A DNA stretch of 64,000 bases from Chitinibacter tainanensis DSM 15459 (GCF_000429785.1 NZ_KE386951.1:52209-116208); one strand, 5' to 3'; counted from the stretch's first letter, positions 37,445 to 47,253 are shown. Made by a program: numbers and translations. Notes: generated by a model from the sequence alone, not told the origin.

Positions 37445-38887
37445 ATGCGACTGAGCGACCCCACACTAGTTCAAACCCGTTGCCTGATTAACGGCCAATG
37501 GCAGTCTGCCTGTGCAGTATTACCGGTCTACAACCCCGCCAGTGGCGAATTACTGGCCACAGTACCGAAGCTGGGGGCGGCCGAAGCTCAGCTGGCGATT
37601 ACTGCGGCCACCGCGGCCCAAACTGACTGGCAGGCGCGCAGCGGCAAAGAGCGCGCCCAGTATCTGCGCCGCTGGTTTGAGCTGATAATGGCCGCGCAAG
37701 ACGATCTGGCCCGCATCATGACGGCCGAACAAGGCAAACCGCTGGCCGAAGCGCGCGGCGAGATTGCCTACGCGGCCAGCTTTATCGAATGGTTTGCCGA
37801 AGAGGCCAAGCGCATTTATGGCGATGTGATGCCACATCCGCAAGCCGGCGGGCATATTCTGACCCTAAAACAAGCCATCGGCGTGTGTGCGGCAATCACC
37901 CCGTGGAATTTCCCCGCTGCCATGCTCACGCGCAAAGTCGGGCCGGCGCTGGCAGCCGGTTGCACCATCGTCGTCAAACCCGCATCGCAAACCCCGCTCA
38001 CCGCGCTGGCGCTGGCGGAGCTCGCCCAGCGGGCCGGCATGCCAGCCGGGGTTCTCAATGTCATTACCGGCCCCGGCGCCGAGCTTGGCGAAACGTTAGC
38101 CAACAGCCCACAGGTACGCAAACTCTCGTTCACCGGCTCCACCGCCACCGGCCGCCAGCTGATGGCCAGTAGCGCTAGCAATATCAAAAAACTCTCGCTC
38201 GAGCTGGGCGGCAATGCGCCGTTTATTGTTTTTGCCGACGCCGATCTGGATGCCGCGGTGGCCGGCGCCATGGCCAGTAAATTTCGCAACGCCGGCCAAA
38301 CCTGCGTCTGCGCCAATCGCTTTTTAATTGCAAGCGAGATCTACGAGGCATTTACCGCCCGCTTCGCCCAAGCCATTAGCGCATTAAAGGTAGGGTATGG
38401 TGATGCAGATAGTACCCAGATTGGGCCGCTGATCGATACCCCAGCCGTCGAGAAAGTCGAAAGCCATATTGCTGATGCCTTGGCGCAAGGCGCACAGCTC
38501 GTCTGCGGCGGCCAGCGACACCCGCTAGGAGGAAGTTTTTTTGCGCCGACCCTGCTGCGCGATGTACCGCCCACGGCGCTGATTAATCACGAAGAAACCT
38601 TTGGTCCGGTGGCGGCGCTAGTGCGCTTTAGCGATGAAGCAGAAGCGCTAGCCTTGGCCAATGCCAGCGAATACGGGCTGGCCGCCTATGTATATACCCG
38701 TGATCTGGCCCGCACTTTGCGCGTGGCGACCGCGCTGCAAACCGGCATGGTCGGCATCAATACGGGGCTGATTAGCAATGAGGTGGGCCCTTTTGGTGGC
38801 ATCAAGCAGTCAGGGCTTGGGCGCGAAGGCTCGAAGTACGGAATTGAAGAATACCTCGAGCTGAAATACCTATGCCTTGGTCAATAG
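37445..38887 (+). CDS. gabD: NAD(P)-dependent succinate-semialdehyde dehydrogenase
   Basis: 480 aa. It is an aldehyde dehydrogenase with TPWNFPAAMLTRKVGPALAAGCT, the general base in LELGGNAPF (Glu253) and the nucleophile in NAGQTCVCANR (Cys287). The close match of the FADADLDAAVAGAMASKFRNAGQTC region to GabD supports oxidation of succinate semialdehyde to succinate. No GABA transaminase gene is adjacent, so other semialdehydes remain possible. Its stop is 3 bp from the stop of the convergent DUF4434 gene. Confidence 0.92.
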   Translation: MRLSDPTLVQTRCLINGQWQSACAVLPVYNPASGELLATVPKLGAAEAQLAITAATAAQTDWQARSGKERAQYLRRWFELIMAAQDDLARIMTAEQGKPLAEARGEIAYAASFIEWFAEEAKRIYGDVMPHPQAGGHILTLKQAIGVCAAITPWNFPAAMLTRKVGPALAAGCTIVVKPASQTPLTALALAELAQRAGMPAGVLNVITGPGAELGETLANSPQVRKLSFTGSTATGRQLMASSASNIKKLSLELGGNAPFIVFADADLDAAVAGAMASKFRNAGQTCVCANRFLIASEIYEAFTARFAQAISALKVGYGDADSTQIGPLIDTPAVEKVESHIADALAQGAQLVCGGQRHPLGGSFFAPTLLRDVPPTALINHEETFGPVAALVRFSDEAEALALANASEYGLAAYVYTRDLARTLRVATALQTGMVGINTGLISNEVGPFGGIKQSGLGREGSKYGIEEYLELKYLCLGQ

Positions 38888-38890
38888 GCA

Positions 38891-39853
38891 CTAGCGTATG
38901 CGCTGATTTTGGCTACGACATTGCTGACCGGGGTCGAGCAATTGCTCACCGGCCAGTTGATTGAGCGAGAACACCGCCTGTGCCGCTCGCCCGGTGGCGG
39001 CACACCAGAGCTGTTGCCGCCGCGCTTCGGTGGGGCGGGATACGGGGCAAAAACTACTCTGCCCGTCTTTCACCCGCTCGGTAAATACCTCCAGCACCCC
39101 CTGCCAACGCTCAGCAGGCAATGTGGCTGCCACCGCCTGTAAATAGGCCGCGGTATCTGGCCGTGGATCACGGCGCACCCCCTGCCCATCCTGCACCAGC
39201 CAGATCACCCCGCTCTGTTGTTGCAAGCGTTGCAGCATCTCGGCATACACGCGCGGTGGGCTATGCCCACCAAAAAACGTCGACACATACACCGGCTTTC
39301 CCGGCGTGAGTTTGCGTAAAGCCAGTACTTGCTCGCGCAAATGCTCGGCCAGCAATTGCTGCCGGGGCAAGGATTGCCAGTTTAAATCGTCGATTTCTTC
39401 CGACAGATACCAGCCTTTCACTTGTTCGCCCATGTGGGGCGTAATTTTGGCCGCCTCCGCCAGATTGGCCTGCGCCAGCGTATGCAGATAGTCTTTCAGC
39501 TCGGCATCGCTTAGCTTTAGCTGCTCGAAAAACTGCGGATCGGCGTACAGACCAAAAATGAACTGGTACTTGCGGTTGCCACACAAGCGCCGTTGCAGCC
39601 AGTCATAACCGCCACTATCCCATAAGGAATAAGCGCCATAACGGCTCCACTGCAGAATAATGGTCTTTACCTGGCGCGCTTGCAGCTTGGCTTTAATCGG
39701 CTCCAGCATCTCTTCACTCAAGCCCTGATGTCGCAAGAGGGGCTGGTAAAACACCATGGGCGCGGGCTGGCTGCTGCACTCCAGCGCGGACTGGGCTGGG
39801 TGGGCTAGCAAACTCAACAGTAGCGCAGCGTAGCCAGCAATTCGCTTGTCCAT
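38891..39853 (-). CDS. DUF4434-type secreted protein of the nfr polysaccharide locus
   Basis: 320 aa. A signal peptide (AALLLSLLAHPAQS) precedes a predicted TIM-barrel domain with IILQWSRYGAYSLWDSGGYDWL and VKGWYLSEEIDDLNW, features of the DUF4434 family. The paired acidic residues of YLSEEID resemble a glycoside-hydrolase active site, but activity is unproven. From memory, E. coli nfrB-nfrA is followed by ybcH of this kind, which supports a shared role in N4-receptor glycan handling. Its ATG overlaps the nfrA stop by one base (TAATG). Confidence 0.78.
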   Translation of the reverse strand: MDKRIAGYAALLLSLLAHPAQSALECSSQPAPMVFYQPLLRHQGLSEEMLEPIKAKLQARQVKTIILQWSRYGAYSLWDSGGYDWLQRRLCGNRKYQFIFGLYADPQFFEQLKLSDAELKDYLHTLAQANLAEAAKITPHMGEQVKGWYLSEEIDDLNWQSLPRQQLLAEHLREQVLALRKLTPGKPVYVSTFFGGHSPPRVYAEMLQRLQQQSGVIWLVQDGQGVRRDPRPDTAAYLQAVAATLPAERWQGVLEVFTERVKDGQSSFCPVSRPTEARRQQLWCAATGRAAQAVFSLNQLAGEQLLDPGQQCRSQNQRIR

Positions 39854-42375
39854 TAGTGCACCAATTGCCAGTTCAGCAAGATGCTATGGCGATCTTTGGT
39901 ATTGCCGCCAATTGCCTGCCGCGCTTCGAGACTCCAGCGTTGCGTCCAATCCGGTGCGCGCCAAGTATCTCCACCATGCCAGATCGTTAGCGCCAGCCCC
40001 ACGCCCACATCCCAACGGCTCACCGCCGAATTGGTGTCATTGGCGTTGTTCATGGCAAAAATGCTATTTACGTAAGGCTCGAGTGTCATTTTGCCCTCAA
40101 ACTGGCTGAGCTTGTAATGCCGACCAGCCTCGGCTTTGGCGGTGAGGTAATAGGCCTCGCTCCTCACCAACCAGGCAAAGTCACCGTACAGACTAAAATG
40201 ATTCCAGGCTGAGGCGACTGGATTCCAATCGGCGCCCAGCGAGTGCGAGCCTGATAAGCGCAGCATCAAGTCATCTTGCACTATCCCTTCCTCAGCATGC
40301 ACCCACTCCGCTGAGCCTAGCACATTGTAGTCTTTGGATAAGCGCTGACTCACGCCCACCCCGGTCATCCATGCCTTGCGTAGTGGCTGCAGTGAATGCT
40401 CTTCGAGGCTCGTCATGACACGCCCAAAGACATAGGTCGGATGCGCGCTATCCCACAACGGATCGAGCCGGTAAGCCACATTGGCGGCGAGCTGGCTATT
40501 GTATTGGGCGTATTGCACTGGGCTAGTCATCATGGCGGTATCGGGCTGATTATCTAGCCGCCATTGCCCACCCAAAATAAATGACCAGCGGTCTTCATGC
40601 GTCTGCACTGCGCGCTGCCAGCCAAACAGCCGCTCGGCCGCGGTCTCGGCATCGTAATCCAAGTGCTCTTGAATCTGCGCAGCGGCGTCGATCGATTGCC
40701 GCCAATACTGGGCTGCCAATTCACGTTGCCCCGCGTCGGAAGCGACTTGCCCCAAATCAGGCAGCAGCTCTTTGCGACTGGGCTCTAGTTGATAGGCCGA
40801 GCTCAATGCCGCCAGTGCAGGCGGCGCTTGTTGCGCTTGTTTTAGCCAATAGCCATATTCGGCTTGAAATTGCGCATTGTCGGGCGCGAGTTGCACCGCT
40901 TTGGCCAGCGCTGCGCCTTGTTCGGCTGTCTGCTCTAAATGCCGATGCGCTTGTGCCAATTCGTACCAGCTATCTGCCTGCTCATTGGCTGCCAACGCAC
41001 GCTGATAGGCCGCCACCGCAGCAGCCCAATTGTGCTGCTGCATTAATCGGCGCGCATGACTTAGCGGTACTTCACCCGGTGGCAATGCCGCCTCGTAGCG
41101 GGCCAGTAGCGCCGCGCTGTAGGGTAATTCCGGGTGTGCTAGCGCCAATTCTGCAATATGTTTGGCGAGGGCTGGGCTGGGGGCTAGCTGATTGATTTGA
41201 TCGTAACGTTCCAGCGCTACCGCCAGCTCACCTGCGGCCAGCCGCGCATCGGCCTCGCCGCGTAGCCATGCAACGGGCACAGCTTGGTTTAATTGCCGTG
41301 CGATCTGCTGAGCCGCAACAAAGTACTGCGCAGCAAGGGCCGGGTCTTTCTCTTGCATCGCGCAGTAGGCAGCCGCTAGCTGGCTATGACTGCTGCTGCT
41401 TTTTGCATCGCTAGAAATTGCGACTAGCTTTATCAGCTCGGCACAATGTTTCCCTGACAGTCGATTGGCCAATTGCTGCTCGATTTTTGGGGAATATAAA
41501 CCCGCCGTTTGCAGCGCTTGTACCGACAGCTCTAGCTCCTGATAACGAGCTTGGCGGATAAAGCTGGCAAATAGCGCCGATAGCTCGGCTTGGCGTTCCG
41601 CGGCTGACAGTTCGCGATACGGAAACTGGGGCGCTTTCGCTGGTGCAACGACTTCTGCTGCGCGGGGCTGATTAACCGCCATTTTGGTTTTTTTGCTTGC
41701 TACAGATGGCGTTTTTTTCGCTTGAGGCGATGCAATCGGCTGCGCTACGGGCGCCGCAATCTCTGCCGTGGTGGCTGGGGTTTCTTCGGTAGTAGCAGGC
41801 TCGGCTGCTAATTGTTGTTGCCAGTTTTGTAAATCGCTGGCCGCGATCGGCACCTGCTTGGCTTGCAATAAACGGATAGCCTGTTGTGCTTCGGTTTTGC
41901 GTTGTTCATGCAGTAGCGCCGTCACCCAGGCGCGCGCGCCGCGTTGTTGCTGGGTCGCCGTCAGCCCGCTGCGAGCAAGGGCGGCGCTGGCATACGCGGG
42001 CACGATCGTCCAGTTTTGCTCTAGATAGGCGGCATAGGCTTGTAAATAGGGGCCCAGCGCATCGGAGGGGCGAATATGGCTCCACTGCGCGCCTTGCTGA
42101 TCCAGACAAGCGGCATCGCCCAAACGACCACAAATTTGTGATAGCAAAATCCGCGCCTCACGCGCTTTGGGGTCGATGCGCACTACTTCTTCCACCAGCG
42201 GACGCGCGCCAGCCAGATCATTTTTGCGATACAGCTCGTAGGCTTTGTTCAGACGCGGATAGGTACGAAAATTGCGCCACTCATCGCCCAGCCAGCTGGC
42301 CTGAACCGGAGTGGCCAAGCCGGCCAGCAGCAGGCTACTGAGCAAAACCGGCACGACAAAAATAGGTTTTTTCAT
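39853..42375 (-). CDS. nfrA: NfrA-like outer-membrane polysaccharide secretion protein (N4 adsorption protein A)
   Basis: 840 aa. The signal peptide is MKKPIFVVPVLLSSLLLAGLATPVQA. TPR-like helical repeats fill about residues 35-560 (YELYRKNDLAGARPLVEEVVRIDPKAREARILLSQ and others), with a Pro/Ala/Lys linker near 190-225. The last ~240 residues form a predicted outer-membrane beta-barrel (RWSFILGGQWRLDNQPD...LLNWQLVH). In E. coli NfrA is the phage N4 receptor and is proposed to export the NfrB-made glycan. This one is shorter than the ~990-residue E. coli protein. The ATG at 42375 is chosen for the signal peptide; in-frame ATGs at 42393 and 42387 overlap nfrB. Confidence 0.82.
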   Translation of the reverse strand: MKKPIFVVPVLLSSLLLAGLATPVQASWLGDEWRNFRTYPRLNKAYELYRKNDLAGARPLVEEVVRIDPKAREARILLSQICGRLGDAACLDQQGAQWSHIRPSDALGPYLQAYAAYLEQNWTIVPAYASAALARSGLTATQQQRGARAWVTALLHEQRKTEAQQAIRLLQAKQVPIAASDLQNWQQQLAAEPATTEETPATTAEIAAPVAQPIASPQAKKTPSVASKKTKMAVNQPRAAEVVAPAKAPQFPYRELSAAERQAELSALFASFIRQARYQELELSVQALQTAGLYSPKIEQQLANRLSGKHCAELIKLVAISSDAKSSSSHSQLAAAYCAMQEKDPALAAQYFVAAQQIARQLNQAVPVAWLRGEADARLAAGELAVALERYDQINQLAPSPALAKHIAELALAHPELPYSAALLARYEAALPPGEVPLSHARRLMQQHNWAAAVAAYQRALAANEQADSWYELAQAHRHLEQTAEQGAALAKAVQLAPDNAQFQAEYGYWLKQAQQAPPALAALSSAYQLEPSRKELLPDLGQVASDAGQRELAAQYWRQSIDAAAQIQEHLDYDAETAAERLFGWQRAVQTHEDRWSFILGGQWRLDNQPDTAMMTSPVQYAQYNSQLAANVAYRLDPLWDSAHPTYVFGRVMTSLEEHSLQPLRKAWMTGVGVSQRLSKDYNVLGSAEWVHAEEGIVQDDLMLRLSGSHSLGADWNPVASAWNHFSLYGDFAWLVRSEAYYLTAKAEAGRHYKLSQFEGKMTLEPYVNSIFAMNNANDTNSAVSRWDVGVGLALTIWHGGDTWRAPDWTQRWSLEARQAIGGNTKDRHSILLNWQLVH

Positions 42376-42379
42376 TGGC

Positions 42380-43828
42380 TTAATCATCCGCATGCAGATC
42401 GGGGAAGTCGTGGCTGGTTTTATCCCATTTCACCGCGCTGCCCGTTTTGCGACTATTGCGCACTTGGAAAAAGGCGCGGAAAAACGCCCCGATATTGACC
42501 ACATTGCCCACCAGCAGGCGCGGTATCGATTGCAGTGCTTGCCACCAGCCAAAATAGCGGCGGGTAAAAATAAAGCGCTGCAAGATGCGATTGCACATAA
42601 ATAGGAAGTTGATCCCCACCAGCGCCCACAGCCAGCTATCGTGCGGAATCAGCTCGGGGAAAGTCCACCAATCGGGGTCGATTTCATGGTGTACCCAGGC
42701 CTGAAAGACCGAGAAAACAATCAGGTAGCCCATCAGCAGCGATGGGAAGGCCAGCACGCTTTTGCGATCACGCATCAGCATATAGCGCATCAGGGGTTTA
42801 CCTTGCCAGCCTAGGTTTTTCCAGCCCTGGAAGACAATACCCACGATCCAGCGCGATTTTTGCCGTATGGCTTGCCACAGGTGGTTGGGGAAATATTCCT
42901 GCACGCAAATCATGCGGTGCACGCCTTTATGGCCAAACCAGCTCGGCGGCTCGCCTTTAAACTGCACATCGTAGTGCAGCATCATTTCGCGGGCCCCCAC
43001 CGCATGCAGCCGAAAGCCAATCTCATAGTCTTCGGTCAGCGTGCCGGTATCAAACACCACGCCGCCGTTGATTTGCTCCAGCAGGCTAATGGCTTTACGG
43101 CTAAATGCGGTGCCCACGCCAGCGCTTGGCACCTGGCCGGTCAACATTTGCCGCACCAGAATATCCTTGCCGTGCCACTCGGCAAATTCATCGACATAGT
43201 GATTGCCCACCACGCTGGTCCAGCGCCGCGCCAGCGGCATCACGGGCAGTTGCACCAGATCAAACTGCGGCACCAGCCGGTTGAAGGCGCGCAGCTCCAG
43301 CGGATGAATAATGTCTTCGGCATCATGATAGGCCAAGCAACTGAAATGAATGCCGTCGCGCGCTTCCATTTCGGTGATAAAAGCAATGATGTTGTTCAGG
43401 CAATCGGCCTTAGTAGTCGGGCCGGGGTCGCGAGTGACCACCTTGTGCACATTCGGGTAGCGCGCAGCCACCTTATCGACTTCGGCTTGGGTCTCTGGGT
43501 CGTTCGGGTAAGTGCCGACAAAGATGTGGTAATTGTCATAATCAAAGGTGCGCGCAGCATAATCGGCCATGCGCTGAATCACCGGCGCCTCTTGCCAGGC
43601 CGGAATCATAATTGCAATCGGCTGCTGGGTATCCTGATATAACTCATCAGCATACTCTGGCAGGTATTCGCTGCGGCGCCAGTCTTTACGGTGCGTTAAG
43701 CGCCATACCCAATAGCGAACATCAATCAAAAAGTCATCAATCGAGCTAATAAAGATGGTAACAATCCCCACCCGCAGCAAAATGGCCAACACAAACCAGT
43801 AGGTCGCCAAGAAATCAAGCCAGCTCAT
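42380..43828 (-). CDS. nfrB: NfrB-like inner-membrane glycosyltransferase lacking the C-terminal c-di-GMP domain
   Basis: 482 aa. An N-terminal membrane helix leads into a GT2 domain with DAED (169-172), TED (265-267) and the RQKSRW motif (322-327), followed by membrane helices to about residue 450. In E. coli NfrB (~745 aa) a cytoplasmic MshEN-type c-di-GMP sensor follows; here the chain stops at WDKTSHDFPDLHADD, just where that domain would begin. It presumably polymerises ManNAc-type sugar from UDP-ManNAc. Translational coupling to wecB (4-bp overlap) supports that substrate. Confidence 0.88.
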   Translation of the reverse strand: MSWLDFLATYWFVLAILLRVGIVTIFISSIDDFLIDVRYWVWRLTHRKDWRRSEYLPEYADELYQDTQQPIAIMIPAWQEAPVIQRMADYAARTFDYDNYHIFVGTYPNDPETQAEVDKVAARYPNVHKVVTRDPGPTTKADCLNNIIAFITEMEARDGIHFSCLAYHDAEDIIHPLELRAFNRLVPQFDLVQLPVMPLARRWTSVVGNHYVDEFAEWHGKDILVRQMLTGQVPSAGVGTAFSRKAISLLEQINGGVVFDTGTLTEDYEIGFRLHAVGAREMMLHYDVQFKGEPPSWFGHKGVHRMICVQEYFPNHLWQAIRQKSRWIVGIVFQGWKNLGWQGKPLMRYMLMRDRKSVLAFPSLLMGYLIVFSVFQAWVHHEIDPDWWTFPELIPHDSWLWALVGINFLFMCNRILQRFIFTRRYFGWWQALQSIPRLLVGNVVNIGAFFRAFFQVRNSRKTGSAVKWDKTSHDFPDLHADD

Positions 43829-44964
43829 CGTGCGGCGCTCCAGGCTTTAATCAAGGCCACAATCTGCTGCGCCGAATCGCCACTGCCATACGGGTTTTTG
43901 GCTTGCGCCATCGCGGCATAGGCGGCGGGTTGTTCTAGCAATTCGCTCACCGCCTGCACGATGGTGGTGGTTTGCGTGCCGACCAATTTGGCGGTGCCAG
44001 CCGCAACCGCCTCGGGCCGCTCGGTGGTATCGCGCATCACGAGCACCGGTTTTCCCAGCGCGGGCGCTTCTTCCTGAATACCGCCACTGTCAGTCAGAAT
44101 GATGTGCGCCTGTTTGAGCAAATACACAAAGGGCAAATAATCTTGTGGCGCAATCAGATGAACATTCGGCACCTCGGCCAGCCAGCGCTGCACCGGCGCC
44201 TGCACATTCGGATTGAGATGCACCGGATACACAATCTGCAAATCCTCACGTTGGGCTAGCTGCGCCAGCGCGGCACAAATCTGCTCAAAACCATCGCCAA
44301 AGTTTTCCCGCCGATGGCCCGTTACCAGCAGCAGTTTTTTGCGGGGATCAAGAAACGGAAATTGGCTCGCCAACTCGGCGGCTAAGGCAGGTTCACGGTC
44401 AATACGCTGGCTGATGCTGAGTAGCGCATCAATCACGGTATTGCCGGTAATGTGAATCTCGCCCTGCCGATGGCTGCTGCGCGTGAGGTTTTCGGCGGCC
44501 TGCGGCGTGGGCGCAAAATGCAGCGCGGCAAATAGCCCAACCACGGTGCGATTCATTTCTTCGGGCCACGGCGCATCAAGCTGCCAGGTGCGCAAGCCCG
44601 CCTCAACGTGGCCGACCGGAATCTGCCGGTAAAACCCAGCCAGCCCGGCGGCCAAAGTGGTGCTGGTGTCGCCATGCACCAGAATCAGATCGGGTTGCGC
44701 CTGCGCCAACACTTCATCCACGCCTTGCAAGGCGCGGGCCTGCAACTGCGCCAGTTGCTGGCCGGGGGTCATTAAATCAAGATCATAGTCAGCCTGCAGC
44801 GCAAACAGCTGCATCACCTGATCGAGCATTTCTCGATGTTGGGCGGTGACACACACCAGGCTTTCGATGGCAGGATCGGCTGCCAGCGCATGCACCAATG
44901 GGGCCATTTTGATCGCTTCTGGCCGGGTGCCGAAGACCGATAACACGCGGATAGGTCGCTTCAT
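43825..44964 (-). CDS. wecB: UDP-N-acetylglucosamine 2-epimerase (non-hydrolysing)
   Basis: 379 aa. Signatures are FGTRPEAIKMAPLV, VHGDTSTTLAAGLAGF, HVEAGLRTWQLDAPWPEEMNR, LLVTGHRRENFG and LTDSGGIQEEAPALGKPVLVMRDTTERPEA. It converts UDP-GlcNAc to UDP-ManNAc. Being first in the wecB-nfrB-nfrA-DUF4434 operon, it is a dedicated precursor supplier for NfrB rather than for an enterobacterial common antigen pathway. AAGGTGGAAG precedes the start. Confidence 0.95.
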   Translation of the reverse strand: MKRPIRVLSVFGTRPEAIKMAPLVHALAADPAIESLVCVTAQHREMLDQVMQLFALQADYDLDLMTPGQQLAQLQARALQGVDEVLAQAQPDLILVHGDTSTTLAAGLAGFYRQIPVGHVEAGLRTWQLDAPWPEEMNRTVVGLFAALHFAPTPQAAENLTRSSHRQGEIHITGNTVIDALLSISQRIDREPALAAELASQFPFLDPRKKLLLVTGHRRENFGDGFEQICAALAQLAQREDLQIVYPVHLNPNVQAPVQRWLAEVPNVHLIAPQDYLPFVYLLKQAHIILTDSGGIQEEAPALGKPVLVMRDTTERPEAVAAGTAKLVGTQTTTIVQAVSELLEQPAAYAAMAQAKNPYGSGDSAQQIVALIKAWSAAR

Positions 44965-45078
44965 CTTTCTTCCACCTTTCTAGATTTATGACCTGCAATT
45001 ATATGCCGGCCAGATAATTTAGATATGAAGTAAGAATTCAGATGTTGTGCACTATTACATCGACAAGGCCAGTTGGGC

Positions 45079-45115
45079 AAAAAAAGACCGCACCGGCGCG
45101 AGCGAACAGTGCGGC
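45079..45115 (-). terminator. Rho-independent terminator of the aldolase gene
   Basis: On the minus strand, CCGCAC and GTGCGG pair across a 15-nt loop and are followed by TCTTTTTTTG. It lies 24-60 bp after the fba stop. Confidence 0.75.
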
Positions 45116-45138
45116 AGAGGATGGAGACGGTAAATCGG

Positions 45139-46206
45139 CTAGGCCACTAGCGTGAGCTTAGGTGGCTGCGGGTGGTATTTATGCTGCATTTTATCCAGCG
45201 ACAGCGGTTTGATTTTGTCGGCCATCCCGGCGCAACCAAAATCAACATAACGGGCGCGGCAAATCGTTTGCATCGCACTAATGGCCGGTTTCAGATATTG
45301 CCGCGGGTCAAAGTCAGCCGGATGCTCGGCCAGATGCTTGCGAATCGCGGCGGTCATGGCGAGGCGCAAATCAGTGTCGATATTAATCTTGCGCACGCCC
45401 CAGCGGATGGCTCGCTGAATTTCCTCGATCGGCACGCCCCAAGTTGGCGGCAGTTCGCCACCATACTGGCGAATCTGCTGCAGTAAATCCTGCGGCACGC
45501 TGGAGCTGCCATGCATGACCAGATGGGTATTCGGTATTGTGTCGTGAATGGCTTTCACCCGCTCGATATCCAGCACCGCGCCGGTGGGCGGGGCCGAAAA
45601 TTTATACGCGCCGTGACTGGTGCCAATCGCGATGGCAAGTGCATCTACCTGGGTGGCCGCCACAAACTCTTTGGCTTGCCACGGATCGGTGAGCATCTCG
45701 GCGTGGCTGAGCGCCCGTTCGGCCCCCACCCCATCTTCGGCTTCGCCCCGGCCGGTATCGAGCCGCCCCAAGCAACCGATCTCCCCTTCCACCGAAACCC
45801 CGCAGGCATGCGCCATGCGCACTACTTCTTGTGTTACCGCCACGTTGTAATCGTAGCTACTGGGGGTTTTGCCATCGTCGAGCAAAGAGCCATCCATCAT
45901 CACACTACTAAAACCATGCTTGATGGCAGTCAGGCAGACGGCCGGGCTGGTGCCGTGATCTTGGTGCATCACAATCGGCAAATGCGGAAAACTGGCCAGC
46001 GCACCTTCGATTAGCTGCTTTAAAAACTGCTCGCCGGCGTATTTACGCGCCCCGGCGCTGGCCTGCAAGATCACCGGGCTGCGGGTGGCCTCGGCCGCCT
46101 GCAAGATCGCCTGCACCTGCTCCAGATTATTGACATTGAATGCGGGCACGCCGTAGCCGTGTTCGGCGGCGTGATCGAGGACCTGACGAAGCGAAACCAG
46201 TGGCAT
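45139..46206 (-). CDS. fba: Fructose-bisphosphate aldolase, class II
   Basis: 355 aa. The Zn-binding HQDHG (81-85), [62 protein letters not shown] and [20 protein letters not shown] all match the CbbA-type class II subfamily. It reversibly cleaves fructose 1,6-bisphosphate in glycolysis and gluconeogenesis. The ATG at 46206 has AGAGG eight bases upstream; an in-frame TTG lies six bases earlier. It is a single gene with its own terminator. Confidence 0.96.
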   Translation of the reverse strand: MPLVSLRQVLDHAAEHGYGVPAFNVNNLEQVQAILQAAEATRSPVILQASAGARKYAGEQFLKQLIEGALASFPHLPIVMHQDHGTSPAVCLTAIKHGFSSVMMDGSLLDDGKTPSSYDYNVAVTQEVVRMAHACGVSVEGEIGCLGRLDTGRGEAEDGVGAERALSHAEMLTDPWQAKEFVAATQVDALAIAIGTSHGAYKFSAPPTGAVLDIERVKAIHDTIPNTHLVMHGSSSVPQDLLQQIRQYGGELPPTWGVPIEEIQRAIRWGVRKINIDTDLRLAMTAAIRKHLAEHPADFDPRQYLKPAISAMQTICRARYVDFGCAGMADKIKPLSLDKMQHKYHPQPPKLTLVA

Positions 46207-46329
46207 TGCCAACCTCTTATGTTGCGTTGCGACAAGGGCACTTTAATCATGCCCGAGTAGCACTACAAATAAGCGATTTTCCCATCAGGGAGATACCTGA
46301 AACCACTTGCTGCAGGCCAGCAATACCAC

Positions 46330-47253
46330 TTATTCGCTGCGCTTGACCGCCGCGCGCAAGCTGGCGAGCTCCTCGGCTGACACCGCCGGCACAAACTGCG
46401 CCCCGCCCATGCCATCGGCAGTGAAGTTAATGGCCAGCGACAGCCGTTGCCCGCAAGCTTCGCCAGTCCAGGTTTCCTGCCATTGGCCGCGAATCAGCGT
46501 GTAGGGCTTGCTTGGGTTGAGCTTCAATTGCAGATATTCTGCGCCACTTAGCGGCTGGCTGATTTGAAAATCCACCGGCTTGATGTCTTCATTGGTGCAT
46601 TGCGCTGCCGTGGCTAGGCGCTGGAAGGCCTCGGTCACCACCGGATCGCGCATGACTTCGCGGCGTAAATTGAGTGGCGCCAGGCTCTCACCCAGCTCGC
46701 TTGCCCGTGCCCACGCTTCGCGATTTGCACATTGACGATACCAGTTGGCCCGCTCCGCCCCACTCAGCGCCGTGACCGAATTGCTAATATCGGCGCACAC
46801 CACCTCTTTTGCGGGGGTAAAGCCCTGCAAGGCAGATGAATAAATGAGTTCGGCGGCATACCGCTCGTTCTCACGCTCTTTCAGGCTGCGCTTACCTAGC
46901 GCTTCATAGCGCGCCGAATCGACCCGGCCATTGGCGCCCTGCAAATCTTGTAGCGCTTCTTGTTTCAGCATGCCGCCCAGCAAAAACCGCGCTTCGGCAT
47001 TGCTGCGCGCCAGCGGCTCTAATAATTTACGCGCTGCGGCTACGTTTTTCTCGGTGCCTTTGCCGTGCATATAAAACTGCGCCAGCAACATCTTCACCGC
47101 GGGCGTCGCTTGGCCCGATTTCACATCGGCCTTGGCCGAGGCAAATGCCAAGGCATAGTCGCCTTTTTCCAGCGCGCTATTGATCAGAATCTCACCCGCC
47201 CACAGGCCACTGGCCCACAGCCCAAGGCATAGCGATAACACCAGTCGTTGCAT
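46330..47253 (-). CDS. Periplasmic protein with Sel1/TPR-like repeats, function unknown
   Basis: 307 aa. The signal peptide is MQRLVLSLCLGLWASGLWA. The first half contains Sel1-like helical repeats (AVKMLLAQFYMHGKGTEKNVAAARKLLEPLARS), the second half has several Cys and a predicted beta-rich end (GQWQETWTGEACGQRLSLAINFTADGMGG). I do not recognise a specific family. The ATG at 47253 has GGAGA seven bases upstream; the open frame to 47355 lacks a signal. It is a single gene upstream of fba on the same strand. Confidence 0.7.
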   Translation of the reverse strand: MQRLVLSLCLGLWASGLWAGEILINSALEKGDYALAFASAKADVKSGQATPAVKMLLAQFYMHGKGTEKNVAAARKLLEPLARSNAEARFLLGGMLKQEALQDLQGANGRVDSARYEALGKRSLKERENERYAAELIYSSALQGFTPAKEVVCADISNSVTALSGAERANWYRQCANREAWARASELGESLAPLNLRREVMRDPVVTEAFQRLATAAQCTNEDIKPVDFQISQPLSGAEYLQLKLNPSKPYTLIRGQWQETWTGEACGQRLSLAINFTADGMGGAQFVPAVSAEELASLRAAVKRSE

